Below, in pieces: positions 5,589 through 12,710 of a stretch of DNA of 12,710 nt. The stretch lies in NCBI GenBank assembly GCA_005239595.1, contig SBBT01000089.1, forward strand, positions 1 to 12,710, read 5' to 3'. Within the stretch, counting starts at the first letter, position 1; each line of letters begins with the position of its first letter. Below the pieces are notes generated by a model. It made no database searches. It saw only the letters and a list, made by a program, of their open reading frames with translations, and had not been told where the DNA came from. The translations under genes were made by a program, and so were the position numbers. Source of the DNA: Candidatus Troglogloeales bacterium. GTDB lineage: Bacteria; Nitrospirota; Nitrospiria; SBBL01; SBBT01.

Positions 5589-7404
5589 AACCTTTTTAGA
5601 AGAAAATGTTTCTTTCTGGATTTCTCGTTTTCTCGTTCTTGTAGCGTTTTTTTCTTTTTTTCTGGCTTCCTGCGCTATCCCAAAACCAGCCATTCGTACG
5701 ACTCCACCTGAAAATACGCAGTCCACTCCTTCGCAAGCAGCCTATTATTACACGCTGTTGGGGCTTCAACATGAAGAGACAAACGAGGCAGCTTCCGCTC
5801 TTAAGGCATACCTGTCCGCACTAAACGAAGATCCCCATTCCCTCTTTCTCCTAAACCGCATCGCATCAATCTCCATGGGCCTGGGGAAACTGGATGCCGC
5901 GCTTTTTTATGCAGAGGCGGCAAGAAAGATCGCCCCGGATGATATAAAAACCCTGCATCTCATTGGAGGCATCTTCGTAACCTTTGGAAAGAGGGAAGAT
6001 GCGAAAGAGATCTACAAACAGATCATTAAAGTTGAGCCGAAAAACCCGGAAGCATACCTTAAGCTTGCTGGAATTTATTCTCTGGAAAAGAACTTCGAAA
6101 AGGCCGAGGCAATCGCAAAACAGGCGATTGCCCTCGATCCGACCGCTCCGCTCGGTTATTATTACCTCGGCAAGATAGCCATTGAAAACAATATGCCCCA
6201 AAAGGGGTTGGCCTATTTTCTAGATGCCGTAACCCGGAATCCCCGTAACGTGCATTTTCATCTCGAAATCGCTGCCCTTTATGAGGCCCAGGGAAAATCC
6301 GACGAAGCCAGGAAAGTTCATCGGCATATTCTTGATGCCATTGATCCCGGAAACAGAGAAGCGACCGTAAAACTGATTTCATTGCTCATCCGGAACAAGT
6401 CATGGGATGAGGCCTTAACCGAGTTGGATCACTTCGCAAAAGCTGAACCTTTAAACCTCCATATCCCGCTACAGAGCGTGTCGATCCTGGCAGAAAAAAA
6501 AGAGTATGCCCACGCAATTGAAAAACTGTTGCCGGTCATTGACGCAGCGCCGGAAGAGAGGCAATTACAAGGCTATCTTGCCTTTCTATATGAAGAGAAC
6601 AAGGAATACGACAAGGCGATCGCAACCTATCAAACCCTGTTGGCTGGGGAGCATTCCTATGATATTCGGCTTCGGTTGGGGGCCCTCTATTATTATAAAC
6701 TGAACAACACCGAAGAGGCGCTAGCCCAAGGGGCCTTGGCGAAGGGAAGCAACCCCCAAAAACCGCATGCCTACATTTTTACCGGACGGATTTTACACAA
6801 CTTAAAACGATATGAAGAGGCGGCGCAAACATTACTCGAGGGAATTGACAAGTGTGAAAGCCATCCGGACCTTCACTTTTATCTTGGCGCAACCTATGAT
6901 AAATTGAGCCGATTCGAAGACCTTGTCAAAGAGATGGAAACGGCCATCCAGATTAGCGCCAATCACGCGGATGCCCTCAATTACCTCGGTTATACCTTTG
7001 TAGAAAAGGGGATACGGCTTGATGACGCCGTTGTAATGATTAAACGGGCGTTGACGGTTCGACCGGACGACGGATCTTTTGTAGACAGCCTTGGGTGGGC
7101 GTTTTACAAAAAAGGGATGATTCAAGACGCGCTGACCACGCTTAAAAGGGCCGTCTCTCTGGCACCGGAAGATCCGGTCATCCACGAACACTTGGGAGAA
7201 GTCTACCTTAAGGCAAACGAACGGGACCTCGCCCGTGAGGCATGGATCCAGGCGTTGCGGCTTGACCCAAAAAATGAAAAATTGGCAGTCCGATTTAGAG
7301 AAGCGCATTTTGAAGATCCACTTTCAGAATCACATCAAAAGACCGCAATCGACCTGCCAGAGCATCCGACCGAACCGCAAAAAATCAATAAGACCCTGCA
7401 TTGA
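5584..7404 (+). CDS. TPR-repeat lipoprotein with AUU start
   Basis: From the AUU codon the product is 606 residues. Residues 1-29 form a lipoprotein signal with a basic R15, a hydrophobic stretch FLVLVAFFSFFLAS and a lipobox LASC, so cysteine 30 should be acylated; a Pro/Thr/Ser-rich linker follows. From about residue 50 to 590 the protein is an array of roughly fourteen tetratricopeptide repeats (for example KNPEAYLKLAGIYSLEKNFEKAEA). Near the C-terminus the NYLGYTFVEKGIRLDDA and DSLGWAFYKKG segments are typical of a widespread TPR family. TPR lipoproteins scaffold protein complexes, such as pilus secretin pilotins or envelope assembly factors; the partner here is unknown. The first conventional start, TTG at 5758, would give 548 residues and lose the signal. 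The stop lies 4 bases before the amidase start, which points to a shared envelope role. Confidence 0.8.
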   Translation: MKTFLEENVSFWISRFLVLVAFFSFFLASCAIPKPAIRTTPPENTQSTPSQAAYYYTLLGLQHEETNEAASALKAYLSALNEDPHSLFLLNRIASISMGLGKLDAALFYAEAARKIAPDDIKTLHLIGGIFVTFGKREDAKEIYKQIIKVEPKNPEAYLKLAGIYSLEKNFEKAEAIAKQAIALDPTAPLGYYYLGKIAIENNMPQKGLAYFLDAVTRNPRNVHFHLEIAALYEAQGKSDEARKVHRHILDAIDPGNREATVKLISLLIRNKSWDEALTELDHFAKAEPLNLHIPLQSVSILAEKKEYAHAIEKLLPVIDAAPEERQLQGYLAFLYEENKEYDKAIATYQTLLAGEHSYDIRLRLGALYYYKLNNTEEALAQGALAKGSNPQKPHAYIFTGRILHNLKRYEEAAQTLLEGIDKCESHPDLHFYLGATYDKLSRFEDLVKEMETAIQISANHADALNYLGYTFVEKGIRLDDAVVMIKRALTVRPDDGSFVDSLGWAFYKKGMIQDALTTLKRAVSLAPEDPVIHEHLGEVYLKANERDLAREAWIQALRLDPKNEKLAVRFREAHFEDPLSESHQKTAIDLPEHPTEPQKINKTLH

Positions 7405-7408
7405 TCTC

Positions 7409-8566
7409 ATGCAACCGACAGGAAGCCCTTCCCGGCCACTTGCCGTTATCCTTCTGATACAGCTCTTCCTTTCGCTACCGGCAAGCACATCCGCGAAAGA
7501 GAGTCCAGCCACCTTGATCAATATCCGACACCATGCCTATCCGGATCACACACGGATCGTCTTTGATGTAAACCAACCCACCAATTATAAAACCGCTCGA
7601 TTACCCGGCTTGCAAACCCTATCCATCCACCTGCCCAATATGATACTGGGCGAGATCTTCCAGAAAGACCGGATCATCACGGTTAAATCGGGTTTTCTAA
7701 AGACAATCGAAATCAGACAGGAAGAGGCTGCCATTAACGTTATGCTCACTTTTAAAAACCGTTATTTTTATAAAATTAGCTCGATCAGCGATCCTGACCG
7801 TCTTGTCATTGATGCCTTTCCATCCAACCCCGCGCTCAAGAAAGGAGACCTCACCCCTGCCATTTCAAAAAACCCGCCAGTCTATAGCATCCGAACGATT
7901 GTCATTGACCCGGGTCACGGAGGAGATGATCCTGGAACCATCGGCAAAAGCGGCTTAACAGAAAAAGCGGTCGTCCTTGATGTGTCGCGTCGACTAAAAG
8001 ATCTAGTCGTAAGGAAACTAAAAAAAGAGGTCCTGATGACACGTGAAAAGGATTTCTTTCTCTCCCTGGAAGAGCGGACGCTCCTTGCAAATGGGAGAAA
8101 GGCCGATCTTTTTATTTCAGTTCATGCCAACGCCCATCCGAAAAGGAGCATGCAAGGAATTGAAATTTATCTCCTTGGTGTTGCAACCGATGAGCAGGCG
8201 ATCGCCACTGCCGCGCGTGAAAACGCCACCGCCGATGGGAACGAGGTGAATTTTCAGGAAATGATACTCAGTGATTTGGAGAAAGAGTACAACCTCAACG
8301 CGTCGCTTGAACTGGCGCACCTAACCGAAAAAGCCTTCATCGAAAAGCTGGGCAGGAAATATGCGACCGTCTCGCTTGGTGTCAAACGGGCTCCCTTTTA
8401 TGTCCTGGCAAAAACCAATATGCCGGCGATCCTGGCCGAGATTTCGTTTCTAAGCAACCCGCTCGAAGAGAGACGGTTAAAAAACCGCCAATATCGTCAA
8501 AGAATTGCCGAGGCCCTCTACACCGGCATTGACCAGTATATCCGATCCTCAAAGAAGAAATCGTAA
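7409..8566 (+). CDS. amiC: N-acetylmuramoyl-L-alanine amidase (AmiC type, AMIN plus Amidase_3)
   Basis: The 385-residue product cleaves the bond between N-acetylmuramic acid and L-alanine in peptidoglycan, normally to separate daughter cells. Residues 1-29 are a signal peptide ending ASTSA. Residues about 34-137 are an AMIN domain, which targets such enzymes to the septum or envelope. The Amidase_3 domain runs from about 161 to 380: zinc ligands H170 (DPGHGG), E185 (LTEKAV) and H239 (SVHAN), and catalytic E344 (LAEISFLSN), are all present, so it should be active. The inserted segment around 255-300 corresponds to the regulatory helix region of AmiB/AmiC. The signal has no twin arginine, so export should be by Sec even though tatA heads the operon. 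The ATG has no clear ribosome-binding site and lies 4 bases after the TPR stop, so coupling is likely. Confidence 0.93.
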   Translation: MQPTGSPSRPLAVILLIQLFLSLPASTSAKESPATLINIRHHAYPDHTRIVFDVNQPTNYKTARLPGLQTLSIHLPNMILGEIFQKDRIITVKSGFLKTIEIRQEEAAINVMLTFKNRYFYKISSISDPDRLVIDAFPSNPALKKGDLTPAISKNPPVYSIRTIVIDPGHGGDDPGTIGKSGLTEKAVVLDVSRRLKDLVVRKLKKEVLMTREKDFFLSLEERTLLANGRKADLFISVHANAHPKRSMQGIEIYLLGVATDEQAIATAARENATADGNEVNFQEMILSDLEKEYNLNASLELAHLTEKAFIEKLGRKYATVSLGVKRAPFYVLAKTNMPAILAEISFLSNPLEERRLKNRQYRQRIAEALYTGIDQYIRSSKKKS

Positions 8567-8567
8567 C

Positions 8568-9302
8568 ATGCCTGTTATCAAGTTGACCATCGCTTACGAC
8601 GGAACAAATTATCACGGATGGCAGAACCAGACATCGCTTTCAACGGTACAAGGAAAATTAGAAAAGGCACTCTTTAAGATAACAGGGGAATCGACGCGGA
8701 TTCATGGTGCCGGCAGAACCGACGCAGGGGTCCACGCCGTAGGGCAAGTCGCCCATTTTACTTCAAGTCGTTCCTTTAAACCCGAAACATGGGTGCGCGG
8801 CTTAAATGCCCTTCTCCCCCCCGACATCGCCATCCGTTCCGCCCGTCGGGTCTTACCCCCCTTCCACGCCCGATTCTCCGCCTGGCAAAAAACATACACC
8901 TATTTTATTTATTGCGGCAAGAGACGGTCTCCCTTCCTGCGACAGACGGCATGGCATCTGCCTTACACACTGGACATCCGGAAAATGCGATCTGCCGCGA
9001 AACGACTCCTGGGCAGTCATGATTTCACCTCGTTTTGTGCCACGGTAAAGGGGAGAGAAAACTGCATGGTGAATCTTAAGAAAATAGAAATTATAAAACT
9101 GGGGGAGCGGATTCAAATAACGCTGACAGCCAACCGTTTCCTGCAGTACATGGTTCGGAATATTGTCGGATTTCTGGTCGAGGTCGGACGGGCCAGGAGG
9201 ACCGGCGAAGAAATTCCTTCTCTGTTAGAAGCGAAAAACCGTACTCTGGCTGGACCAACCGCCCCGCCGCAGGGCCTTTTCCTGGTAAGGGTCTCCTATT
9301 GA
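8568..9302 (+). CDS. truA: tRNA pseudouridine(38-40) synthase TruA
   Basis: The 244-residue product converts uridines 38-40 of the tRNA anticodon arm to pseudouridine in the cytoplasm. It opens with IKLTIAYDGTNYHGWQNQ and has GAGRTDAGVHA with catalytic aspartate 52, both hallmarks of TruA; RFLQYMVRNIVGFLVEVG near the C-terminus is the other signature. Length is normal. The ATG comes one base after the amidase stop and the only upstream purine run is AAAGAAGAAA, so translation probably depends on coupling. An in-frame start 21 codons earlier would overlap the amidase and adds non-family sequence. Its stop TGA at 9300-9302 directly abuts the convergent lgt stop. Confidence 0.96.
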   Translation: MPVIKLTIAYDGTNYHGWQNQTSLSTVQGKLEKALFKITGESTRIHGAGRTDAGVHAVGQVAHFTSSRSFKPETWVRGLNALLPPDIAIRSARRVLPPFHARFSAWQKTYTYFIYCGKRRSPFLRQTAWHLPYTLDIRKMRSAAKRLLGSHDFTSFCATVKGRENCMVNLKKIEIIKLGERIQITLTANRFLQYMVRNIVGFLVEVGRARRTGEEIPSLLEAKNRTLAGPTAPPQGLFLVRVSY

Positions 9303-10094
9303 TCAGTTTAATCTCTGATCTTTAGAGGTATAGAGGCGCCAAGCCATAAAACCTCCCGCCATCAACATGGGGAGGCTCAAGATTTGTCCCATGGTCAGTG
9401 CGCCCAAGAGGAGACCCACCTGAGGATCAGGCTGTCGGAAGAACTCCCCCAAGTATCGGAAAAGTCCATAAAACAGGAAAAAACACCAGAAAAGAATACC
9501 GCCGGGGAGATCCCGCATAGAGAGAAACCAGAGGATGACAAATAAGAGCGCCCCCTCCAACCCCGCCTGATAGAGCTGGGAGGGATGTCGGCAGACATCT
9601 CCCCCTTGTGGGAATACCATGCACCAGGGAAGATTGGTCGGTCGGCCAAAGAGTTCTCCGTTAATAAAGTTGCCGATTCTGCCTAGGCCCAAACCAATCG
9701 GAACGCTTACCACAACCACATCCGCCATCTCATAGAAAGAAAACCGATACTTCTTACAGAAGAGGGCGCCGGCAACAACCACGCCCGCCAACCCTCCGTG
9801 GAACGACATCCCCCCCTCCCATACGGCAAGCACCTTGCTAGGATGGTTAAGATAAAAGATCGGATCGTAGATGAAGACATACCCTAATCTTCCCCCCAAA
9901 ATTGTTCCTACCGCCACATAGAATATGAAGTCAGAAATGGCATCTGGGACAATCGCCAACTTTTTTCTGGCTGCGACCACTTTAATCAGAAAGAACGCAG
10001 ACATAAAGGAAAGGGCATACATCAGCCCATACCAGCGCAACGCCAACGGTCCAATTCGTAAAAAAACGGGATCAATATTAGGATAGGGAATCAT
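9303..10094 (-). CDS. lgt: prolipoprotein diacylglyceryl transferase Lgt
   Basis: The 263-residue inner-membrane enzyme moves diacylglycerol from phosphatidylglycerol to the lipobox cysteine of prolipoproteins, the first step of lipoprotein maturation. It shows several hydrophobic helices, the GGRLGYVFIYD and WEGGMSFHGG segments (H99 equivalent to E. coli H103), the Lgt signature GRIGNFINGELFG at 138-150 (R139 equivalent to R143), RHPSQLYQ at 169-176 and EFFRQPD at 217-223. The start has AAGGAAG 6 bases upstream. Its substrates should include the TPR protein and the binding protein in this window. It lies 62 bases after the exonuclease gene on the same strand. Its TGA stop at 9305-9303 touches the truA stop, leaving no space for a terminator. 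Confidence 0.96.
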   Translation of the reverse strand: MIPYPNIDPVFLRIGPLALRWYGLMYALSFMSAFFLIKVVAARKKLAIVPDAISDFIFYVAVGTILGGRLGYVFIYDPIFYLNHPSKVLAVWEGGMSFHGGLAGVVVAGALFCKKYRFSFYEMADVVVVSVPIGLGLGRIGNFINGELFGRPTNLPWCMVFPQGGDVCRHPSQLYQAGLEGALLFVILWFLSMRDLPGGILFWCFFLFYGLFRYLGEFFRQPDPQVGLLLGALTMGQILSLPMLMAGGFMAWRLYTSKDQRLN

Positions 10095-10111
10095 GATTCG
10101 CTTCCTTCATC

Positions 10112-10137
10112 GCAGGTGGCCTGCATCCGCAGTCGGA
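10112..10137. repeat. two small hairpins just upstream of lgt
   Basis: GCAGG-TGG-CCTGC (10112-10124) and TCCG-CAGT-CGGA (10126-10137) are adjacent short inverted repeats between the exonuclease stop and the lgt ribosome-binding site. There is no T-run after either on the minus strand, so a classical terminator is unlikely. They may modulate read-through into lgt or be chance. Confidence 0.25.
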
Positions 10138-10156
10138 CGCTGGATAGACAGATGGA

Positions 10157-10687
10157 TCACCAGTCAACCTTCACTTGCACCAAACGCTGCATTTTATCGG
10201 TATAGTAGACATATCTATATTTACATCCAAATAAATGCAGGTCCCGAGTGATGCGGACATCTTCCTGGCAATAAAGGGCGATGTTTGCAAAGTTGCCTTC
10301 GCGAAACCAGCGTATCGCCTGCAGTCCGTCGCCGGACTTGCCCGACTGCAAGGTTGCCTTCGCAAGGGAATCGAGCTTGAGACGAAATCCCAATTTGGAC
10401 TCAAGAGAAGCCATCAGATCTAGGGTGGGAATACGAGAGAAGTCAAAATCGGTATAGCCCGACAGAACCGGATAATCGAAACCGACGATATTATAGCCAA
10501 TCACCCGATCTGCGGAAGAAAGTTCAGAAAGAAGCGCACCGATGTCCCTTTCCTCATATCCCCTAAACGTATTACTCATGGAAGAGTACGTGACACCGAA
10601 AGAAACCTTCATCAGGTGTTTGTTCCGCCACCCTCCAACCTCTTCAGCGCTTTTTTGCGTCTCTAAATCGAAATAGACAATGTTCAT
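10157..10687 (-). CDS. small RNase H-fold 3'-5' exonuclease (DEDD-type)
   Basis: The 176-residue product begins MNIVYFDLETQ and carries the three exonuclease motifs of the DEDD superfamily: ExoI D7-L-E9, ExoII GYNIVGFDYP with N66 and D71, and ExoIII YCQEDVRITRDL with D143 preceded by Y139 (a Y-type ExoIII). This fits stand-alone proteins close to the YprB / RNase_H_2 group, predicted to trim single-stranded DNA or RNA from the 3' end; the true substrate is unknown. There is no helicase or polymerase domain fused to it. The start was chosen at the ATG just before the conserved beta-strand; the extension to 10768 does not look like family sequence, and the ribosome-binding site is weak. It precedes lgt on the same strand and is divergent from the PP2C gene. 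A 17-bp near-repeat lies inside it. Confidence 0.82.
   Translation of the reverse strand: MNIVYFDLETQKSAEEVGGWRNKHLMKVSFGVTYSSMSNTFRGYEERDIGALLSELSSADRVIGYNIVGFDYPVLSGYTDFDFSRIPTLDLMASLESKLGFRLKLDSLAKATLQSGKSGDGLQAIRWFREGNFANIALYCQEDVRITRDLHLFGCKYRYVYYTDKMQRLVQVKVDW
10286..10363. repeat. 17-bp direct repeat inside the exonuclease gene
   Basis: TGCAAAGTTGCCTTCGC (10286-10302) recurs as TGCAAGGTTGCCTTCGC (10347-10363), 16 of 17 bases identical. The copies are 61 bases apart, which is not a multiple of three, so the gene reads them in different frames: one copy codes within LAKATLQ, the other within REGNFA. Between them TGCAGTC and GACTGCA can pair. Confidence 0.6.
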
Positions 10688-10819
10688 ACACGCCCTTGAG
10701 TTTGCCCACTCTATGCCACTAAAATGAAACCTGTCAAGGTAAAGAGACGCGCATCTTTCTATTATCAACAGGTAACCTATGCGATCAGGCGGGTCAGATC
10801 AACAGAAAGAGAGCGCTGC

Positions 10820-11548
10820 ATGAGCATGACGGCGGCAGGTTTTACCAACATCGGCCTCATTCGAAAGACGAATGAAGACAGTTTTGGCCTTTTCCCCCAG
10901 CTGCATCTTTATGTCGTCGCGGACGGCCTGGGGGGGCACGCCGGAGGAGAGATCGCAAGCAGGATGGCCGTTGATATGGTGAAGGACTATGCCGTTTCGG
11001 CAGATGCGGCGATCAAAAAAGACGCCCTCCTGCCAGGGGCGATTGCCTTTGCCAATCGGAAAATCTACGATGTCGCCATTAACGATAAGAAGCTCTCTGG
11101 CATGGGAACGACCGTCGTCGCAGCTATTGCGGATCCTTCCGAGATTATCATCAGCTTTGTCGGAGACAGCCGCGCCTATCTCTACCAGAAAGGATCAATC
11201 CGCCCCCTCACAGAGGATCATTCCTTTGCCAATGACTACGTCCGATTAGGGTTCCTGACACCCCAGGAAGCGCGCGACCACCCTTTCCGCCATGCGCTAG
11301 GCCGCGCCTTGGGACTCCGCCCAACTGTCGAGGTTGAAACGGCCAAACTGACTGCACACCCAGGAGACCTAATCCTCCTCTGCACAGATGGCCTAAGCAA
11401 TACATTAACCTCCGAGGAGATGCGCGTCATCCTGGCAGAGGCGCAAGGGGATATAGACAAGGCCGGCCATGACTTGATTCAAAGGACTTTAGAAAAAGGA
11501 GGCAGGGATAACGTGACGGTCCTTTTGATCGGTTACACAGAAGGTTAA
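10820..11548 (+). CDS. PP2C-family serine/threonine protein phosphatase
   Basis: The 242-residue product is a complete, stand-alone PP2C (PPM) phosphatase of the bacterial PrpC/Stp type: RKTNEDSFG (D20), VVADGLGGHAGGE (D35 and G36 hold metal), GMGTT at 95-99, FVGDSRAYLY at 113-122, TEDHS at 131-135, LLCTDGLSN (D190) and GGRDNVTVLLIG (D230). It should remove phosphate from Ser/Thr residues using two Mn or Mg ions, counteracting Hanks-type kinases. No kinase or FHA gene is nearby. There is no signal or membrane helix, so it is cytoplasmic. ATGs at 10820 and 10826 are both possible; the first has a weak GAGAG upstream. A longer frame from 10724 lacks family sequence. The stop overlaps that of convergent ribE. 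Confidence 0.94.
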   Translation: MSMTAAGFTNIGLIRKTNEDSFGLFPQLHLYVVADGLGGHAGGEIASRMAVDMVKDYAVSADAAIKKDALLPGAIAFANRKIYDVAINDKKLSGMGTTVVAAIADPSEIIISFVGDSRAYLYQKGSIRPLTEDHSFANDYVRLGFLTPQEARDHPFRHALGRALGLRPTVEVETAKLTAHPGDLILLCTDGLSNTLTSEEMRVILAEAQGDIDKAGHDLIQRTLEKGGRDNVTVLLIGYTEG

Positions 11549-12135
11549 TCCCGCGTAAGAAGGCGTTCCACATACCTGCCAATAAGGTCGCTTTCCAGAT
11601 TGACCAGGGACCCAACCTCTTTCTTTCCCAGGGTCGTTACCGATGCGGTATGGGGGATAATGGAGACGACGATTCCCCAGTCGGTCAATTCGTTGATGGT
11701 AAGGCTTACGCCATCAATGGCAATCGATCCTTTTGGAATACAGCATTGTAGAATATTTAAGGGAAGATCAACGGCGAGCGCCAATGCGTTTTCCCCGTCG
11801 GATCTCTTTCCGATCACGCCGATCCCCTCGATATGACCTGAAACAAGATGCCCGGAAATTCGATCCGACAGCCGCATCGCCCTCTCCAGGTTGACTGGAT
11901 CGCCGACCTTCGCGACTCCCATCGTCGTCATTCGCATCGTCTCCGGCGAGAGATCCACGGAAAAACCTGCGTCGGTTATGGTCGTCACGGTCAGGCAGAT
12001 ACCATCAATGGCGATACTGTCTCCTATCTTCATCCTCTCCAAGACCTTTTTGGCAAAAACCGTCAACCGAACGGCCTCTTGTCTTTGGCCTATCTCGCTG
12101 ATGCCTCCCATTTCCTCTACGATACCTGTAAACAT
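11545..12135 (-). CDS. ribE: riboflavin synthase alpha chain
   Basis: The 196-residue enzyme makes riboflavin by dismutation of two 6,7-dimethyl-8-ribityllumazine molecules. The two tandem lumazine-binding barrels are clear: N-terminal MFTGIVEE, IDGICLTVT (C47) and DLSPETMRMTT, then GHLVSGHIEGIG at the junction, then IAIDGVSLTINEL in the second barrel. Length is close to the usual 200-215. The start follows the ribD stop by 5 bases; GGAAGGAA and AGGA upstream provide the ribosome-binding region, the former inside the end of ribD. The TAA stop shares bases with the phosphatase stop on the other strand. ribAB and ribH, which often follow ribE, are not present here. Confidence 0.96.
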   Translation of the reverse strand: MFTGIVEEMGGISEIGQRQEAVRLTVFAKKVLERMKIGDSIAIDGICLTVTTITDAGFSVDLSPETMRMTTMGVAKVGDPVNLERAMRLSDRISGHLVSGHIEGIGVIGKRSDGENALALAVDLPLNILQCCIPKGSIAIDGVSLTINELTDWGIVVSIIPHTASVTTLGKKEVGSLVNLESDLIGRYVERLLTRD

Positions 12136-12140
12136 CCGTC

Positions 12141-12710
12141 CTATCGTTCCTTCCGAACATAACCCTCTATACGCAAATCCTTTCCAACCTTACGCACCAG
12201 AAGATCATCAAGCGCCACCGCTTCAGCAAGCGATTGAATCGTACGCCCCGCAATCACACTTTTGGCCTCATCCCCGCAAAGCAACGTTGGCGCAATATAA
12301 AAAATGACCTTATCTGCCTCGCCAGAACGGAAAAGCATCCCGTTGACCCTTCCCCCTCCTTCAACCAATACGCTTGTAATCCCTTCGCTCCCTAGCTTTT
12401 TTAAAATCATATTAAATGGAATTTCCCCAAAACGACATGGAAACACTTCTACCCGAACACCCTGTTTCGTAAACCATTCTATCCTGGAAGAGGAGGCCTT
12501 GGACGTGACGCAAAGAACGGTCGGGGCCAAGGCAAGCGAGGTGACAATCTTGGCATGAGGAGGTGTGCGTAAAGAGGGATCAATCACGACCCGGACAGGG
12601 TTTTCTACCCCCTCCCGATGGGTAATCAACATCGGATCATCGGCAAGAACCGTTCCAACGCCAACCAAAACGGCGTCTACTTCCGACCGAAGCCGATGAA
12701 CCTCTTTGCG
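12141..12710 (-). CDS. ribD: riboflavin biosynthesis protein RibD, C-terminal reductase part (cut by window edge)
   Basis: The frame runs off the right end of the window; the visible 189 residues are the reductase domain of the bifunctional deaminase/reductase RibD. The first residues read RKEVHRLRSEVDAVLVGVGT and continue into VLADDPML, the NADPH-binding signature of RibD_C; VLVEGGGRVNG and IAPTLLCG follow. This domain reduces the ribosyl side chain of the pyrimidine intermediate to ribityl. The zinc deaminase domain (HxE and PCxxC motifs) should lie just beyond the window, so nothing suggests truncation in the genome. It precedes ribE on the same strand with a 5-base gap, forming a riboflavin operon. 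Confidence 0.94.
   Translation of the reverse strand, partial: RKEVHRLRSEVDAVLVGVGTVLADDPMLITHREGVENPVRVVIDPSLRTPPHAKIVTSLALAPTVLCVTSKASSSRIEWFTKQGVRVEVFPCRFGEIPFNMILKKLGSEGITSVLVEGGGRVNGMLFRSGEADKVIFYIAPTLLCGDEAKSVIAGRTIQSLAEAVALDDLLVRKVGKDLRIEGYVRKER

Noticed and set aside
5606..5644. ATG after AGAAGAAA just downstream of tatA as the start of the TPR gene
   Set aside because: It is in a different frame and stops at 5642-5644 after 12 codons. It would need an indel to reach the TPR frame, while the AUU frame already gives a complete signal with a basic residue.
7409..7500. Twin-arginine signal on the amidase, suggested by tatA in the operon
   Set aside because: The leader contains only single arginines (SPSRPLAV) and no S-R-R-x-F-L-K pattern; it reads as an ordinary Sec signal.
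5..12710. Link between the lux-like genes and the riboflavin genes, as in luminous bacteria
   Set aside because: The two sets are about 9 kb apart with unrelated operons between, and luciferase is absent; shared location is probably chance.

Overview
The window is a gene-dense stretch of a Gram-negative (diderm) bacterial chromosome. It encodes a type IV pilin with a probable sigma-54 promoter, lipoproteins, an Lgt enzyme, a signal-peptide-bearing amidase and an outer-membrane beta-barrel. Codon and base composition look even across most genes; the exception is an AT-rich gap at 5007-5384. The mix is compatible with a Nitrospirota or Desulfobacterota type of organism, but this is a guess from gene style and no rRNA or phylogenetic marker was tested. 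No tRNA, rRNA, CRISPR, IS element or phage gene was seen.

Layout. (1) 5-2446, minus strand: a luxE-luxC pair coding for both halves of a fatty-acid reductase, with no luciferase genes nearby. (2) 2640-4561, plus strand: a LivK-type periplasmic-binding lipoprotein, then a small outer-membrane beta-barrel protein. (3) 4596-5006, minus strand: a type IV pilin, pilA. (4) 5007-5384: a 378-bp AT-rich divergent regulatory region. It holds a sigma-54 promoter for pilA, an inverted repeat at enhancer distance upstream, and a perfect-consensus sigma-70 promoter for tatA. (5) 5385-9302, plus strand: a very tight operon tatA, TPR lipoprotein, amiC-type amidase, truA. The TPR lipoprotein appears to start at a rare AUU codon that overlaps the tatA stop; starting at the first ordinary initiation codon would lose its whole lipoprotein signal. 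(6) 9303-10687, minus strand: a small RNase H-fold DEDD exonuclease, then lgt. (7) 10820-11548, plus strand: a PP2C phosphatase. (8) 11545-12710, minus strand: ribD (cut by the window edge) and ribE.

Much of the window serves the cell envelope: Tat export (tatA), lipoprotein maturation (lgt), peptidoglycan cleavage (amidase), a TPR lipoprotein, pili, an outer-membrane protein and a solute-binding lipoprotein. Several neighbours are packed to the limit. truA and lgt converge with abutting stop codons inside TGATCA, and the phosphatase and ribE converge with stops overlapping inside TTAA, which leaves no room for terminators.

Most worth following up: the AUU-started TPR lipoprotein, the pilA control region, and the luciferase-free LuxC/LuxE pair beside an orphan binding protein and outer-membrane protein.
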